Made by a program: the position numbers and the translations under genes. The notes beneath the pieces are model-generated. The model was not told the origin of the DNA, ran no database searches, and saw only the letters and a list, made by a program, of their open reading frames with translations. Shown piece after piece: positions 1 through 13,565 of a stretch of 64,000 nt of DNA (the stretch's first letter is position 1; every line of letters begins with the position of its first letter). The stretch is taken from the NCBI RefSeq assembly GCF_910594005.1, contig NC_057843.1:30043001-30107000 (forward strand), given 5' to 3'. The DNA is from Cervus elaphus. Taxonomy: Eukaryota > Chordata > Mammalia > Artiodactyla > Cervidae.

Positions 1-283
1 AAAGAGACACAGATACAAAAAACAGATTTTTGGACTCTGTGGAAGAAGACGAGGGTGGGATGATTTGAGAGAATTGCATTGAAACATGTATATTATCATA
101 TGTGAAATAGATGACCAGTCCAAGCTTGACACATGAAACAGGGCACTCAAAGCCAGTGCACTGGGACAACCCAGAGGGGTGGGATGGGGAGGGAGGTGGC
201 AGGAGGGTTTGGGACAGAGGGACACATGCACACTTGTGACTGACTCACGTCAATGTATGGCAAAAACCACCACAATAATTTTT
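1..283 (+). mobile_element. L1 3' end (ruminant L1-BT type)
   Basis: The stretch reads like the 3' untranslated tail of ruminant L1. It has a GGGATGGGGAGGGAGGTGGC-type G-rich tract near 181, then a CAATGTATGGCAAAA motif near 251 that normally precedes the poly(A). The 5' part lies outside the window. The expected A-tail is replaced by a short T-run and AT-rich DNA before the next element. It has no coding capacity. The family call rests on motif recognition, not alignment. Confidence 0.75.
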
Positions 284-312
284 TTTTTTAAGAGCACATT
301 TTATTGAGTTTT

Positions 313-1009
313 AAGTTGGCTTAAAGCTCAACACTCAGTAAACTAAGATCATGGCATCCAATCCCATCACTTCATGGCAAATAGATGGGGAAAGAGTGGA
401 AACAATGGCTGACTTTACTTTTGGGGGCTCCAAAATCACTGCAGATGGTGACTGCAGCCATGAAATTAAAAGATGCTTACTCCTTGGAAGGAAAGTTCTG
501 ACCAACCTAGACAGCATATTAAAAAGCAGAGACATTACTTTGCCAACAAAGATCCATCTAGTCAAGGCTATAGTTTGTCCAGTAATCATGTATGGATATT
601 AGAGTTGGACTATTAAGAAAGCTGAGCACCGAAGAATTGATGCTTTTGAACTGTGTTGGAGAAGACTCTTGAGAGTCCCGCGAACTGCAAGAAGGTCCAA
701 CCAGTCCATCCTAAAGGAAATCAATCCTGAATATTCATTGGAAGGACTGATGCTGCAGCTGAAACTACAATCCTTTGGCCAACTCATGCAAAGAACTGAC
801 TCATTTGAAAAGACCCTGATGCTGGGAAAGATTGAGGGCAGGAGGAGAAGGGGACAACAGAGGATGAGATGGCTGGATGGCATCACCGACTCAATGGACA
901 TGGGTTTGGGTAGACTCCGGCAGTTGGTGATGGACAGGAAGGCCTGGCGTGCTGTGGTTCATGGGGTCACAAGGAGTCGGACACAACAGAGTGACTGAAC
1001 TGAACTGAA
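313..1009 (+). mobile_element. BovB LINE copy A, 5'-truncated
   Basis: The 3' third of BovB in sense orientation, starting in the part of ORF2 downstream of the reverse transcriptase core and ending in the CTGAACTGAA tail. Translation gives broken pieces of the BovB C-terminal domain: a SHEIKRCLLLGRKVLTNLDS block around 455-515 and a RRRRGQQRMRWLDGITDSMD block around 840-900. A TAG stop at 600-602 interrupts the frame. A diverged 13-base target duplication (about 10 of 13 matching) may flank it near 298-311 and 1009-1022. It is dead. Confidence 0.92.
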
Positions 1010-2302
1010 TTTCAATAAGTTTCTTTCAGATAAATTAACATGAAGTAATACATGGAATTCCAAATATTAGTTTCCTACTTGTGCCTCCAGGATCAATTCC
1101 CACAGGTTTCAAATATCATAAGTCAAATAATTTTAAACACATATTTTATCCTTTTGTTTAAATATTTTCCTAACTATTAGTATTGAAGGAAATTAAGTTT
1201 GATAATTTTATGTTTACAACCACTGGGCTTTCATTGTCTAGTTCACATCTGCTTTTTAAATTCAGGAAAATATGTCATGATAGGGTCTATTTAAAACCTA
1301 AATTTTTAATGTCAGGAAGAGTTTGTTTGGGGCAAAAACAAGGAGTATTCTACTTTAGGCATGTGGAGTTTGAGATAAAAATGTGGCTAGTAAATAGTTA
1401 GAGATGATGGGATTTTGTGTGTGTTGCAGCCAGGAATTTGTTAACAGAATAATTCAAATATGGAAATGGACGTGATTACTCAAGAAATATGGAGAAAGGA
1501 AAAGATGAAAGGCCCACACCTGCTGGGAGAAGGAACCGGGAACTATTTCTGTTTCTCATTCTACATAGATGAGCACATGCACACATGCACACACATACCT
1601 CATGCACACTCACATACACACATGAATTTTGTTCCTTAGATTAATATAAATGTTTCTCTTTCTCCTTTTCATGTGTGTGGAAGCAATTCCCAAGTGTGTG
1701 TTGGGAGATTTTGAGACAGGTGCTACATAGTATCTTGTATTCAGTCCAACATGCCTATCTTCCCCCTTCATTTCATCTGCATTAAAATCTGAAGAATTAG
1801 CACACAAATACAGGTCTACCACTTTTTCTTATAATTCTATCTGTGCTCATAAAGAAATAACTTTCCCAAGGGTAAATACTCTCCATTTCAGCCTCTATAT
1901 TTATCAATTAAGAGAAAGCTTACTCAACCCTATAATAATTTTTAGAATTAAAATTTTTAATTTTAGAATTAAAAATCCCTTGAACAGTTTGTAAAAATGT
2001 GCTATTTGTATTAAACTTTAAATTCATTTCATTTTATGTTGTAAAGCTAATGTAAAACAGAGAAATATATCTTTCAAAATGCTCACTTTTGTAAATTCAC
2101 AGATCAGCATACTAAATGCAAAGAGGAAATATTTTTCTGAACTTGAGCTGATCTGATCAGTTCATGGGTATTTTTCAACAAATGGGTTGTAACAACCCCT
2201 AAAATATGAATGTTACCATGTATGAGTAGAAGTGTTACATTGATCAGATCTTAGTGGGATTTCCTTTTAGTTTGTATTTTGTAAGAAAGCAGCTGTTCCA
2301 CC
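1010..2302. other. no gene recognised; AT-rich intergenic or intronic DNA
   Basis: No open frame longer than about 72 codons and no recognisable protein similarity. A short CA-rich run of ACACATGCACAC-like units lies at about 1570-1625. The remainder looks like unique or very old decayed sequence. Confidence 0.6.
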
Positions 2303-4465
2303 TTCAGTTCAGTTCAGTTCAGTCGCTCAGTCGTGTCTGATTCTTTGCAACCCCATGAATCGCAGCACACCAGGCCTCCCTGTCCATCACCAACTCCCGG
2401 AGTCCACCCAAACCCATGTCCATCGAGTCGGTGATGCCATCCAGCTGTCTCATCTTCTGTCATTCCCTCCTCCTCCTACCCACAACCTCTCCCAGCATCA
2501 GGGTCTTTTCCAATGGGTCAACTCTTCACATGAGGTGGCCAAAGTATTGGAGTTTCAGCTTCAGCATCAGTCCTTCCAATGAACACCCAGGACTGATCTA
2601 CTTTAGGATGGACTGGTTGGATCTCCTTGCAGTCCAAGGGACTCTCAAGAGTCTTCTCCAACACCACAGTTCAAAAGCATCAATTCTTCAGCACTCAGCT
2701 TTCTTCACAGTCCAACTCTCACATCCATACATGACCACTGGAAAAACCATAGCCTTGACCAGATGGACCTTTGTTGGCAAAGTAATGTCTCTGCTTTTTA
2801 ATATGCTGTCTGGGTTGGTCATAACTTTCCTTCCAAGGAGTAAGTGTCTTTTAATTTCATGGCTGCAGTCACCATCTGGAGTGATTTTGGAGCCCAAAAA
2901 AATAAAGTCTGACACTGTTTCCACTGTCTCCCCATCTATTTCCCATGAAGTGATGTGACTAGATGCCATGATCTTAGGTTTCTGAATGTTGAGCTTTAAG
3001 CCAACTTTTTCACTCTCCTCTTTTACTTTCATCAAGAGGCTATTTATATCCTCTTCACTTTCTGCCATAAGTGTGGTGTCATCTGCATATCTGAGGTTAT
3101 TGATATTTCTCCTGGCAACCTTGATTCCGGCTTGTGCTTCTTCCAGCCCAGCGTTTCTCATGATGTACTCTGCATATAAGTTAAATAAGCAGGGTGACAA
3201 TATACAGCCTTGACGTACTCCTTTTCCTATTTGGAACCAGTCTGTTCCATGTCCAATTCTAACTTGATTCCTGACCTGCATACAGGTTTCTCAAGAGGCA
3301 TGCCAGGTGGTCTGGTATTCCCATCTCTTTCAGAATTTTCCACAGTTTATTGTGATCCACACAGTCAAAAGCTGTGCGTAGTCAATAGAGCAGAAATAGA
3401 TGTTTTTCTGGAACACTCTTGCTTTTTTGATGATCCAGAGGATGTTGGCAATTTGATCTCTGGTTCCTCTGCCTTTTCTAAAACCAGCTTGAACATCTGG
3501 AAGTTCACGGTTCACGTATTGCTGAAGCCTGGCTTAGAGAATTTTGGGCATTAATTTATTAGCGTGTGAGATGAGTGCAATTGTGTGGTAGTTTGAGCAT
3601 TCTTTGGCGTTGCCTTTCTTAGGTATTGGAATGAAAACTGACCTTTTCCAGTCCTGTGGCCACTGCTGAGTTTTCCAAATTTGCTGGCATATTGAGTGCA
3701 GCACTTTCACAGCATCATCTTTCAGGATTTGAAGTAGCTCAACTGGAATTCCATCACCTCCACTAGCTTTGTTCATAGTGATGCTTTCTAAGGCCCACTT
3801 GACTTCACATTCCAGGATGTCTGGCTCTAGGTGAGTGATCACACCATTGTGATTATCTGGGTCATGAAGATCTTTTTTGTACAGTTCTTCTGTGTATTCT
3901 TGCCACCAGTTCTTAATATCTTCTGCTTCTGTTAGACTCAGATGGTAAAAGCATCTGTCTACAATGCAAGAGACCTGGGTTCGATCCCTGGTTCAGGAAG
4001 ATCCCCTGGAGAAGGAAATGGCAAGCCAGTCCAGTACTCTTGCCTGGAAAATCCCATGGACAGAGAAGCCTGGTAGACTACAATCCATGGGGTCACCAAG
4101 AGTCGGACACGACTGAGCAACTTCACTCTGTTAGGTCCGTACCATTTCTGTCCTTTATCGAGCCCATCTTTGCATGAAATGTTCCATTGGTATCTCTAAT
4201 TTTCTTGAAAAGGTCTCTAGTCTTTCCAATTCTGTTGTTTTCCTCTATATCTTTGCATTGATTGCTGAGGAAGGCTTTCTTATCTCTCTTTGCTATTCTT
4301 TGAAACTCTGCATTCAAATGGGAATCTTTCCTTTTCTCCTTTGCTTTTCGCTTCTCTTCTTTTCACAGCTATTTGTAAGGCCTCCTCAGACAGCCATTTT
4401 GCTTTTTTGCATTTCTTTTCCATTGGGATGGTCTTGATCCCTGTCTCCTATACAATGTCACGAAC
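2303..4465 (-). mobile_element. BovB LINE copy B, 5'-truncated, carrying a nested SINE
   Basis: One of the longer BovB copies, in antisense. The CAGTTCAGTTCAGTT 3' tail is at 2303. Going left to right it then shows, on the minus strand, the C-terminal domain, the reverse transcriptase core with an intact YADD motif near 3080-3090, the fingers/palm region at 3330-3840, and the linker between endonuclease and RT at 4127-4465. The endonuclease domain is missing. RT frames are split by frameshifts and stops, for example between 3281 and 3515. A Bov-tA SINE interrupts it at 3936-4126. No clear flanking duplication could be assigned. Confidence 0.93.
3936..4126 (+). mobile_element. Bov-tA SINE nested in BovB B
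   Basis: Full tRNA-derived SINE with a degenerate box B (GGGTTCGATCC near 3977), the AGATCCCCTGGAGAAGGAAA body and the GGACACGACTGAGCAAC tail. It is flanked by the 8-base duplication TCTGTTAG at 3928-3935 and 4127-4134. The BovB sequence resumes exactly across the insertion, so the SINE is younger than BovB B. Confidence 0.93.
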
Positions 4466-4569
4466 AAACCATCTTCTCTTAGGTATTACAAAATTGGGGT
4501 GATTCAGAAGTGGAGCAAATAGAGAAAGAAAGTGAGAGAGAGGGAAAGTTAATATTAATGGACTCTACC

Positions 4570-4765
4570 ACTATTTTGCACTTATACCTGCCTATACATA
4601 TTTAATACTCTAGGCAATTTTCCTGTTAGTTATTATTATCCCATTTTTCAGATTGTGTAACTGAGTTCTAGAGACTTTAAGTAAATGTAATCAGTCATAC
4701 AGGATAAACTCAGGTTTGTGTTGACTCCAAAGCCCACTCTATTTCATTTACATCATTGTGTACAA
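4570..4765 (+). repeat. MIR SINE remnant
   Basis: Shows the order typical of MIR: TTATTATCCCATTTTTCAGA, then a GTAACTGAG block, then a run resembling 'taagtaa...cag', and an AAAGCCCACTCT ending. Diverged and noncoding. Identified by motif memory only. Confidence 0.6.
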
Positions 4766-5164
4766 GTAAAAATTATGGCAGTATGTTAATCCAGAAGAAG
4801 ATTCATCTATTCCTCCATCTCTTATTTAACACCTTCAATTTAATCTTCAATCAAATTGAACTCCTCTCTAGCTGTCAGTAGATTTGTTAACACTTTCTTT
4901 ATACCTGATAGGAAAGTAGACAGTTTGGGTTACAGGTCCTACTATTACTCTTTTCATGTGTTTCCTTTACTTACTGCTTAGCATAATACTTGGAACTGTC
5001 ATGCTGCATTTTTCTAAAATGTAAATTTATTTTATTATTTGGTAAATACAGTTATGATTTGATATTCCACTAGTCATTATTATTTGACAAATATAATTTC
5101 CTTGTATTATACTTTTAACTGATTACTGGTTTGTAACAATCTTATGAAAAGCTATATTTTTAGT

Positions 5165-5940
5165 AGTGGTCTTCTTTATACTTTTTGAAGTGTAGTTGAT
5201 TTACAATATTGTGTTAGTTTCATGTATATAGCATAGCAATGTAGTATTTTTACACATTGGATTCCATTACAAGTAATTATGAGATGATGGGCGTAATACC
5301 TTGTGCTATTCAGTATATCCTTGTTATCTATTTTGCATATAGTAGTTTGTATCTGTTAATCCTATACCCCTAGTTTGCCCCTTCCCCTTTCCTTCTCCCT
5401 TTTGGTAACCACAGGTTTGTTGTCCATATCTGTGCATCCATTTTTTTTATATATACATTCATTAGTATTATTTTTTTTAATAATGTATATCCACATGTAA
5501 GTGATATCATACAGTATTTGTCTCTCTGACTTACTTCACTAGGCATAACATTCTCTAGTACATCCACATTGCTGCAAATGGCAGTATTTCATTTTTTTTA
5601 TGTCTGATATTCCATTGTGTGTGTATACTACATCTTCTTAATCCAGCCATCCAGTGATGGGGAATTGGGTTGCTTTTATGTCTTGGCTATTGTATGTAGT
5701 GCTGCTATGAATATTGGAGTACATATATCTTTTAGGATTAGTGCTTTCTTTTTTTTTGGATATATGCCCAGGAGTAGAATTGCTCAATCATATAGTAGTT
5801 CTATTTTTAGTTTTTAAAGGATCCTCCATCATGTTTTCCATAATAGCTGCACCAATTTACATTCCCAGAAACACTGTATTGGGATTTCTCTTTCTCCATA
5901 CCCTCTTCTTCATGTGTTATTTTTAGGCTTTTTGAGTGGT
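5165..5940 (-). mobile_element. L1 fragment, ORF2 end and 3' UTR, antisense
   Basis: Reads like the reverse complement of the mammalian L1 ORF2 C-terminus and 3' UTR. Landmarks are TTTGGTAACCACAGGTTTGT near 5400, TATTCCATTGTGTGTGTATA near 5610, GGATATATGCCCAGGAGTAG near 5757 and CACCAATTTACATTCCCA near 5850. Numerous stops on the coding strand. No target duplication was identified. Confidence 0.85.
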
Positions 5941-6184
5941 TGACTTTTCTCCTTTTAAAGTGAGTGCTCCGAAGATCAATTAGGAAATAGTTCTTATTTC
6001 CTGCTATTACCTCTGCATCTCTGACCTAACACAGGGTAGATAATCAATAAATCGTCACTCTTACTACCCCTCAGGGTGCTCCTCTTACTCTTGTCTTTTC
6101 TGCTTGCAACCACAAGAAATGAAATGATATCACACAAAATATCTGATTTATTTTGTTAGCTAGTATCGGTGTCTGAGCCTTCAA

Positions 6185-6300
6185 TGTGTATTATTACATT
6201 GAATTTTCACATTTCCAAGAGGTTGGTACTATTATGATGATCAGTTGTTATTATTTGTCATTTAGCAAAACCAAAGCTTAAGAAGGTTAGCAAGAATTTT
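6185..6300 (+). repeat. MIR SINE remnant (weak)
   Basis: TTGGTACTATTATGATGATC and the preceding ACATTGAATTTTCACATTTC resemble the central and 3' MIR segments. Strongly decayed, so the call is tentative. Confidence 0.4.
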
Positions 6301-7950
6301 TTATTTGAACTCTGACCTTGACTTCTGAGACTCATGAACCCTTGTTCATATCCACAACAATAAACTGTTCTCTCAGAGAAGTAGGAAGCTGGCTACTGGA
6401 TGAAGCCACCAGGGCTGAGCGGAACAATTGAATAACAAATTGAGTAAGAAAACAAAGGTAAGGCAAACAAAAAATCTCCTACAGAAAAATCCTCGTAAGA
6501 ATAAATAATGGAACCCCAGTTCTCCTTAGTGTCTCCTCTCTTGGCATCTAATTTGATGGAAGGATGAGAAAAGCAGCAGAGAAGGTTGTGATGGGGCTGG
6601 AAGGAACTCAGCAACTCTTGTCACTGCATCCATGAACCTGGTTAACAGCCAGTCTCTCCTTATTAATATAATAGTTCTATTACTTCACTGTCACTTAGCA
6701 ACCCTTCCTCACTACAGTTGGTACCACTCACATGACATCTTTAGTCCCAAGCAGTAATGATACCTTCTGCCATATTGTTGCTGATATTACTGCCAGCTTT
6801 TGGCCTGGTCCTTTAATTTCTCTGTCACTAACTTGACATTCATTCAATCATTATAATCAGTTTTAGGCATTCTTCCATTAGAACCATCTCTAGTTATAAT
6901 GCCTGATAAAGGTATGTACTTCCTTCACTAAAGGGACAAAACCACTTTACATGAAAATTATGGATTCCTGCTCTGGGCTGAACATTTTTTCAGTACTGCA
7001 TGCCAGGTTGAACTGAGGAAGATGCACCGTTTCTGTTTTTTTCTCAGAGTAAAGGAAATCTGCTTCCCCAGGGTGCAGGAGTTATATTTTCTTCCCCTGT
7101 ATGAGCTTTGAGGATGATTTCCATTTCAGTGTTGGGTTTCTTTTAGAATGATCCTATTCAGTCAGGGGACTTGTCATCCTTTGTTTAAAAACCCTAACTT
7201 TACCTGTTAACTGGAGCTTTTAAAGCTGAGCCAAGAACAATGGTAGGCAAAAGGAGGAAGATGTGCATTTCCTCTCTCTTCCTCACTCTGTCTCCAGCCC
7301 ACTTCTTCAGAGCTACTTCTGGTCTAGACATGAACTGGAGCTCCAGACGCTGGAGCAGAGGACAGAGTAAGTAGGAATAACACGAGGCGGCCACAGAGTT
7401 GGCAGAAGTGAGTGCGAAAGAGTCAGCAAACAATTACAAAAGGGAGATAACCAGAGAGGAAAGACCTGCCACTAGAGGTATGACTCTATATTTACATGTG
7501 GTTTTTACATTCAGTGTCAAGTCACACATTCTCCCCTAAGACTTTGGTTTCAAACAGTTCTATTACTGCTTCAACTTTGTCACCCCTTGTGTAGATCACC
7601 AGCCACCCTACGTAGCCCAATGACTAATTTCCAGCAAAGCCTCCTTAGTGTCCCTAAAAGAAAAATCAAATGTTAAAGGTCCTTCTGAATGCCCTGGCTC
7701 TCAGTACTATCATTCTTTATTGAATTTATTTCTTATTAAAATACGCAGTTTTTCAGACATTTTTTCTGATAGTATTATGGAATTCTTTTGGCATGGGTAG
7801 ATGGGAGTGTCACTTGTATGCTACCATATAGCTGACATGTGTTTTTATCTATTCTTTATTATCTCAATGCTTTCATGCTATATATGTACCATAACCAACC
7901 TATTGACTATAAGAAACATGTAAGATAATGTATTTACAGCCATTGTTGAT

Positions 7951-8008
7951 AGTATTTTTAGTAAGTTAAGTATTTTAGTAAGTTCTAGTATTTATAGTAA
8001 GTTTATAA
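7951..8008. repeat. short imperfect tandem repeat
   Basis: About three copies of a unit resembling AGTATTTTTAGTAAGTT, with small changes between copies. Noncoding. Confidence 0.6.
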
Positions 8009-10759
8009 TGTATTTTTATATATTATTTTATATGTATGTTATATACTATTCAAAAAGAATTTTTTCTGGACTGAGAAAAGGATACAAAATGCAAAATCCA
8101 AAATTTTGATAACTGATAGCAATTTTGATAGCAATTTACCAATTGCTTTCACTTTTGGATTTTAGTTGAGATTTATATAACTTGCATTTTAATTCTTTGG
8201 TTCTTTGCTGTTTCTATTAACTCATAGTATTATTTTAATAAAAGTTATAATACCAACCAAAAACAACAAAAAAAAGTCAGGGGTCCTTAAGAATTTAAAG
8301 CTAAGGAGATTGCTCTTATCCATCTATGGTATAAATATCATGTATAAATTAATATTACTGTTACATTACCAATGTTAATATTACTTAAGAAAAATGAAAT
8401 TTAAAGCAAAATTGGAAGTCAAATACCTAGTTACACACTGCATTCACTCAAGATAAATGAAACATTTCTCTTTATTCTTGCTTAGTTTACAAGGCAAGGT
8501 GGTTTTATTTCCCAGACCTAAATAGAACCCAACATGCCTTCCTAGCATCAAAAATTGTCTGATGTGTTCACATTGGCAGTACTTCAAGCCTGAGGACAGC
8601 AGAGCCATTTCAGTCTGTTCTCTGTACTTAGGTGCCAAGAAGCCTTTAATTAGCTACTTATTCTAATTACTCTAAATAGAAACTTATCTGTTCATGTGTC
8701 CTTCTAGAGCAAAGGACTTGGAGTCCTTGTATCCCCACCCTGAGAGAAACCCTCTCTAAGACTCAGTGTTACTTCTGTGGCCAGAACAGAAAAAATAAGG
8801 AAAATACCAAAAGCCACAAGTCTGGCTCATGCATAATCCCATCATCAGTGCTCCATTTATACTAAAATGATTTGCTCAACAATCTAAACCAGATTCTGCT
8901 CTTTACAATTTGAATTAGGTCATTTTTTTTTTAAGGGGACAAAAACTCTTTTAAAATCAACTTGAACAGGGCAGAGTAGTTTTTAAAACAGTTGCCCAGT
9001 GACTTCTTCAGATACACAAGACGTGTAAGCAAACGAGAAAAAAACTTCAAAGAATTCCTTGGAGGAAGTGGGGAGGAATATGGTGAAAAATAAACCAATA
9101 AACAAAAAAGCACAACGGTCAGCTGCCGAGGGCAGATCTTCAGCCTCTTCCTCCTGGTTGCTGATCTTTATGCCAAGTACAGCAGATGAATGCCACACCC
9201 TGCAGGACAAACTGGTAGGAAAATAGTATGGTCCTTTATTCAGAACATTAAAAAGATCGGAAATTATATATACTTTGTGGGATTTGGAGAATGACTTAAA
9301 CCCTTGAGCATCAAGAAGTCTAAAACATGAATAAGATTAACTCTGAAAGAAACGTAAAATTTACAGCTCCTCGTAAAATACACTATTCATACATTACTTG
9401 TAAACTGAACTGATGAGCAAAAGCAGTAATAGGTCAGCAAAAGTACATTTCCAAAATTATTGGTTCAGGCTAGGCTTGTGAAATGAAAATGTAGATGACA
9501 GAACTTATATCATCAGGTTATTTTAATTTTGTACATGTTGAACAATATCCAAAAATACTAATCCGTTGCTGAAATTCATGAGAAGGAGTGAGAAGAGAAA
9601 TATTCTACCTATTGCAATCTTCCAAGTGAAAGCGTTCACATCCTGCGGTAAATGTATCAGAATTATATCACATTCTTTAGTGAATACGCCCCCTCTTTTG
9701 TTTGGGTTTTGCTTTTAAATCCTTTTACAGAAGTTTAATGCTTGGCAAGAGCATGTTTCCAGGTTTTTTCTACTTTACCCCCGACTTTACACGAACAATA
9801 CCAAAGATTTAAAAAGGAATGGAAAAACTCAAGCATATATTCCATTTGCCACAACAAATTTTGGCTTTTTAAAAAATGTTCTTTTATGTGTTTGATGTTA
9901 AGTTGATAAGTTACAGAAAGAATTTTTGCCTGTTGAGATACAGGGAAAATAGATTAAAGTTAATTATTTATGTGTTTATTTTTATTACATCGTGTGCAGA
10001 CTTGTAAAAAACTGAAGAGTGTGGAACTACAGTATTTTATATATGGAAGTGTGCCTATGTGTTCTAGTTCTTATATTTTTAGTTTCATATAACCCTCACT
10101 TCATTCTTATAATTTGTATGGAAGATATTCTCATTAAACTATCTTTTGGATGTAATAGAGTTTCTTTCCTAACAGTTAAAAAAATCTCTAAACTTCCACG
10201 TTCTCTGTAAAGCAATCAGAAGCAAAATCATGAGTCCTCCCACAGGACAAAATGACTAAACATTTCTTCTATGAAGGTCTGCCCATGACCTCCACCTAGG
10301 TAGGACTCATTCCTGCCTCCTGCTGGTTGGGGAAGAAGATCAACTCCTATCAATCATTCCGGTTTTCTCCAGATTGCAACCACCATGCACATTAACACAG
10401 AATTAGTCCACACTTATTTTGACCAAATATGATAGCATTCCATATTGTATTTTCATTCCTTTGACCATACTCTTTGAAAATGCATACCTTAATTTCCAAC
10501 AACAGGTCCTTTTAATTTTTTTGAGGCTGCATTTATTAAATTTTCATCTGTCTCTTTGCACTGAAGTCAATTTCTCAGATATAAAGATGCCAAAACTACA
10601 TTATGCCTACAGTGCTTTCATTTATGTAAATAGCTCTTTCTTTTTCCGTTTAAATTAATAGTGGATTATGTTATTGTAGATGGTTTCCTCCAAAGAACAT
10701 CACAAAAACTGAAATATAGTGGCTATGGCATTCATTGAATTTTAAAATAGGTAACATGC

Positions 10760-10862
10760 GTTTGAGCAAACTCCGGGAGATAGTGAAGGAGAGGCCTGGT
10801 GTGCTGCAGCCATTGGGGTCGCAAAGAGTTGAGCAAAACTGAATGACTGAACAACAAAAAAA
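10760..10862 (+). mobile_element. BovB 3' tail fragment (copy C)
   Basis: Only the last ~100 bases of BovB: TTTGAGCAAACTCCGGGAGA, then GGGGTCGCAAAGAGTTGAGC, and a GACTGAACAAC tail running into an A-run. Extremely 5'-truncated. The ACAAC tail type differs from the GAACTGAACTGAA tail of most other copies here and matches that of older copy K. Confidence 0.85.
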
Positions 10863-12660
10863 GCTGCAACTGCGTAAGAAAAACAAGGAGGGTTGTAGGA
10901 GTGGAAAGGCCTATTGTATAAGTATATAGGAAATCTGCTAACAACGTGAGAGAATACAAACAGGATGTATAAACTGCAAAGCCAACACCACAGTTTTGTG
11001 CTAGCCAAGATACATAGAGATTTACAATTATCTTTTCACCTGATAAGATTCCAAAAGGAAATAAATAATGATATTGAGAATTACTTCTTTAACGAAAGAG
11101 GTAGCTAAAATTGAAGTCAAAAGATCACACAACTCTTTGCTAAACACAAGCAACTGCCTTAGGAGAGCTTGTACAGAAATATAGACTATTTTTGTACAAG
11201 TTTTGAGAGTATGAGCTGAAATTCTCTTGAACGTCTCTTAAGTATGTTCCTTCATTTCCCTATAACTTTTAATAAGATATGTGTATGTTGTAAAGCAGGA
11301 TAAGAGAATATAGTAAGTAAAAAATAACAGGCTATACATATTTAAACATCACGTACCCTACTGGCTTTTCCTTTTAGCTTCTATATATTTTTCTATACTA
11401 TCAATGTCATGTTATTTTCATTGTCCGAATTCCACATCTGTCCTTTAAAATTTTAATTCATTTAATTCCACATATGTCAGAAAGTAGAAATATTATATAA
11501 TAGATAAACTTGGAAACATATTCAAATGAAGTGCCTGTCTGAATGCCCTGGGTCCCTGTTTCCTCATCTATAAAAGGTGAAGTAAAGGAATATAACCTAA
11601 GGGGTTTTTTTTAGGTGAGAAATTCTATAATGCCTTCTTTGCATGGTTACATTCAGTAATAGAGAAAAAGGAGGGGATTATAGCAACCAGTTGCTACTTT
11701 CAGAAATGACTTTAAAAGGGAGGCTCAGGTAGTTGAGTAGAGACAATCACCAAAACTTAAAGTCCTCTGCCAGAACCTGGAGACTAGGTGGGAAATTAAT
11801 GAAAACAGTAAGCCCATCCTACCAAGCAATAATATCGGCAATGGGAAAGAGCAAGGAGCTGAACTAGGTTCCTGTGAGCCAGGCTCAGTATCATACTCTG
11901 GGTGTACAAAGATGGACAGGTAGGTCATAACCCAGAGAACGAAATAAAGGAATAAGCATTAAAACTCTGTGCGATTGTGATAAATACTGCACTAAAGATT
12001 AGGACACAATGCAATGGAACTACATGGGAAGGAATGTGCTCCAGGCTGGGAAGGATTCACAGGATAGAAGACATTTCAACAGAATCTTAAAGTGGGTGAT
12101 ACTAGGTGAGAGGCAATTCACACTAAATAGATAACTCATTGGAGAAAATTTCCCCTTCTCAGCCTTCTTCCAAGTTGTCTTGGATCTTTCTGGTTCTTTA
12201 GTTTTTCATATGAGTTTTAACATCAACATCAATTTTCTATGAAATTGCTATCAAAATAAAAAAATGAATTTACCTTTAATATGCATGTTTTTTTATTCAC
12301 GAACACAGTGTATCTATTTATAGTAGTCTTATTTGGGATCCTCCCACAAAATTTAAAATTTTCCACTCAGAAGGACTTGTAAATGCTCTTTTGAATGGAA
12401 TACTTAACTACATTTGAAAAGATTTATTTTAAATTATTAATTGTGTGCTTAACATTGTTTTTTATATTGGTCTTACATCTAGTAACTGTGCAGAATTTTC
12501 TTATTAGGTCTAATACAGAATATAAGTAGTTATGATAGTCATAACTGTATGATTTACTTTAAAGAGAGTACTGAACATTTTCTACATTAAGGATAAGATC
12601 TGCAGCAGAATTTTTTTTTTTTTGCTGCATCAAGACTGGATGTCAAATTGTAGTCACACT
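10863..12660. other. no gene recognised
   Basis: AT-rich DNA with open frames under about 70 codons, several A/T homopolymers and no identifiable mobile element in most of it. Probably unique or anciently decayed sequence. Confidence 0.5.
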
Positions 12661-12924
12661 CTTCTTTTTAATTTTCTTATTGTAAAGTAAACAGATAAAA
12701 AGAAATATATAATTTTTAAAAGAATAGTAGCAAAGTAAACACCTATGTAAATACAGTCCAGGTTAAAGAATAGAGCAACGGCCATATCTTTAAAACCCCT
12801 AAATCCTCCTCTCCAATTATATTATCTGTACAACCCAATAAGATAAGCACAGTCATATGATTCATGATAATCATTGACTTAATTTCCTTTAAGTTTGTAT
12901 CATACGTTTATATCCTAAAATATA

Positions 12925-13045
12925 CATTGCTCACTGTGGGGAATATAGTCAGTAATTATGTACTATCTTCGTATGGTGACAGATGGTAACTAAACTTAAC
13001 CATGGTGATCACTTTGTAATCTATATGAATATCAAATCAGTATGT
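12925..13045 (+). mobile_element. old L1 3' end fragment
   Basis: Contains GGTGACAGATGGTAACTAAA followed by CCATGGTGATCACTTTGTAA, the signature of the 3' UTR of older mammalian L1 (L1M type). The 12.66-12.92 kb stretch just upstream may be a further decayed L1 piece in the other orientation. Confidence 0.7.
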
Positions 13046-13089
13046 TGGGGCTTGCAATTTAAGTCTTCCTATATTGTCGTATTGTCATT

Positions 13090-13565
13090 TGGTGAACAGT
13101 TCTCAATATTGGTGACATCAAAATTATCCATCCTTTTCTTTGGTTTATGCATTCTTCAGACTTGCTTAAGAAATATTTTCCTGTCCCAAGTTTGTAAAGA
13201 TACTCTATATAACCACAGACTTATTACTTGTGTTTGTATTAAAAATTTTTACCTGCCAATTTATTTTTATACATTTTGGGAAGACAGGTCCAAATTTATT
13301 CTTCCATATAATATCCAACTGTCCTAAATTTTTATGAAAAAGTCCATCTTTTTCAACTACCTGTAATACTATCTGTCATATTAAGTGTCTGCTTATGTTT
13401 GGGTCTATTTCTGGTGATTTTTTTCTACTCTGTTTCATTGGTCTCTTTGTCTATCCCTGAGTGAATGAGATAGAGTATTAATTACTGTAGTTTTGTAACA
13501 ATTTTGATAAATTAAAGAGTAAGTCCCTAATATTTCTTTTTCCTCAGTTGTCTAGACTATTCGTG
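13090..13565 (-). mobile_element. old L1 ORF2 fragment, antisense
   Basis: Reads like reverse-complement L1 ORF2. Landmarks are GGGTCTATTTCTGGTGATTT near 13401, TTTCATTGGTCTCTTTGTCT near 13432 and ATTACTGTAGTTTTGTAACA near 13480. The frame is destroyed by stops. Confidence 0.75.

Larger units (their letters stand above)
5941..10759. other. long stretch without a recognised gene
   Basis: AT-rich DNA with no open frame longer than about 77 codons and no recognisable domain. It contains an L2/MIR-like tail at about 5965-6062 (ends in CAATAAATCG), a MIR-like block at about 6185-6300, and a local tandem array at 7951-8008. The region around 7200-7440 and 9120-9220 is somewhat richer in GC, but I see no convincing exon. 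Confidence 0.5.

Noticed and set aside
3936..4126. tRNA-like sequence with a box B motif, as in all the Bov-tA SINEs
   Set aside because: These are SINE promoter regions, not tRNA genes: the cloverleaf is not preserved and each is joined to a BovB-like tail.
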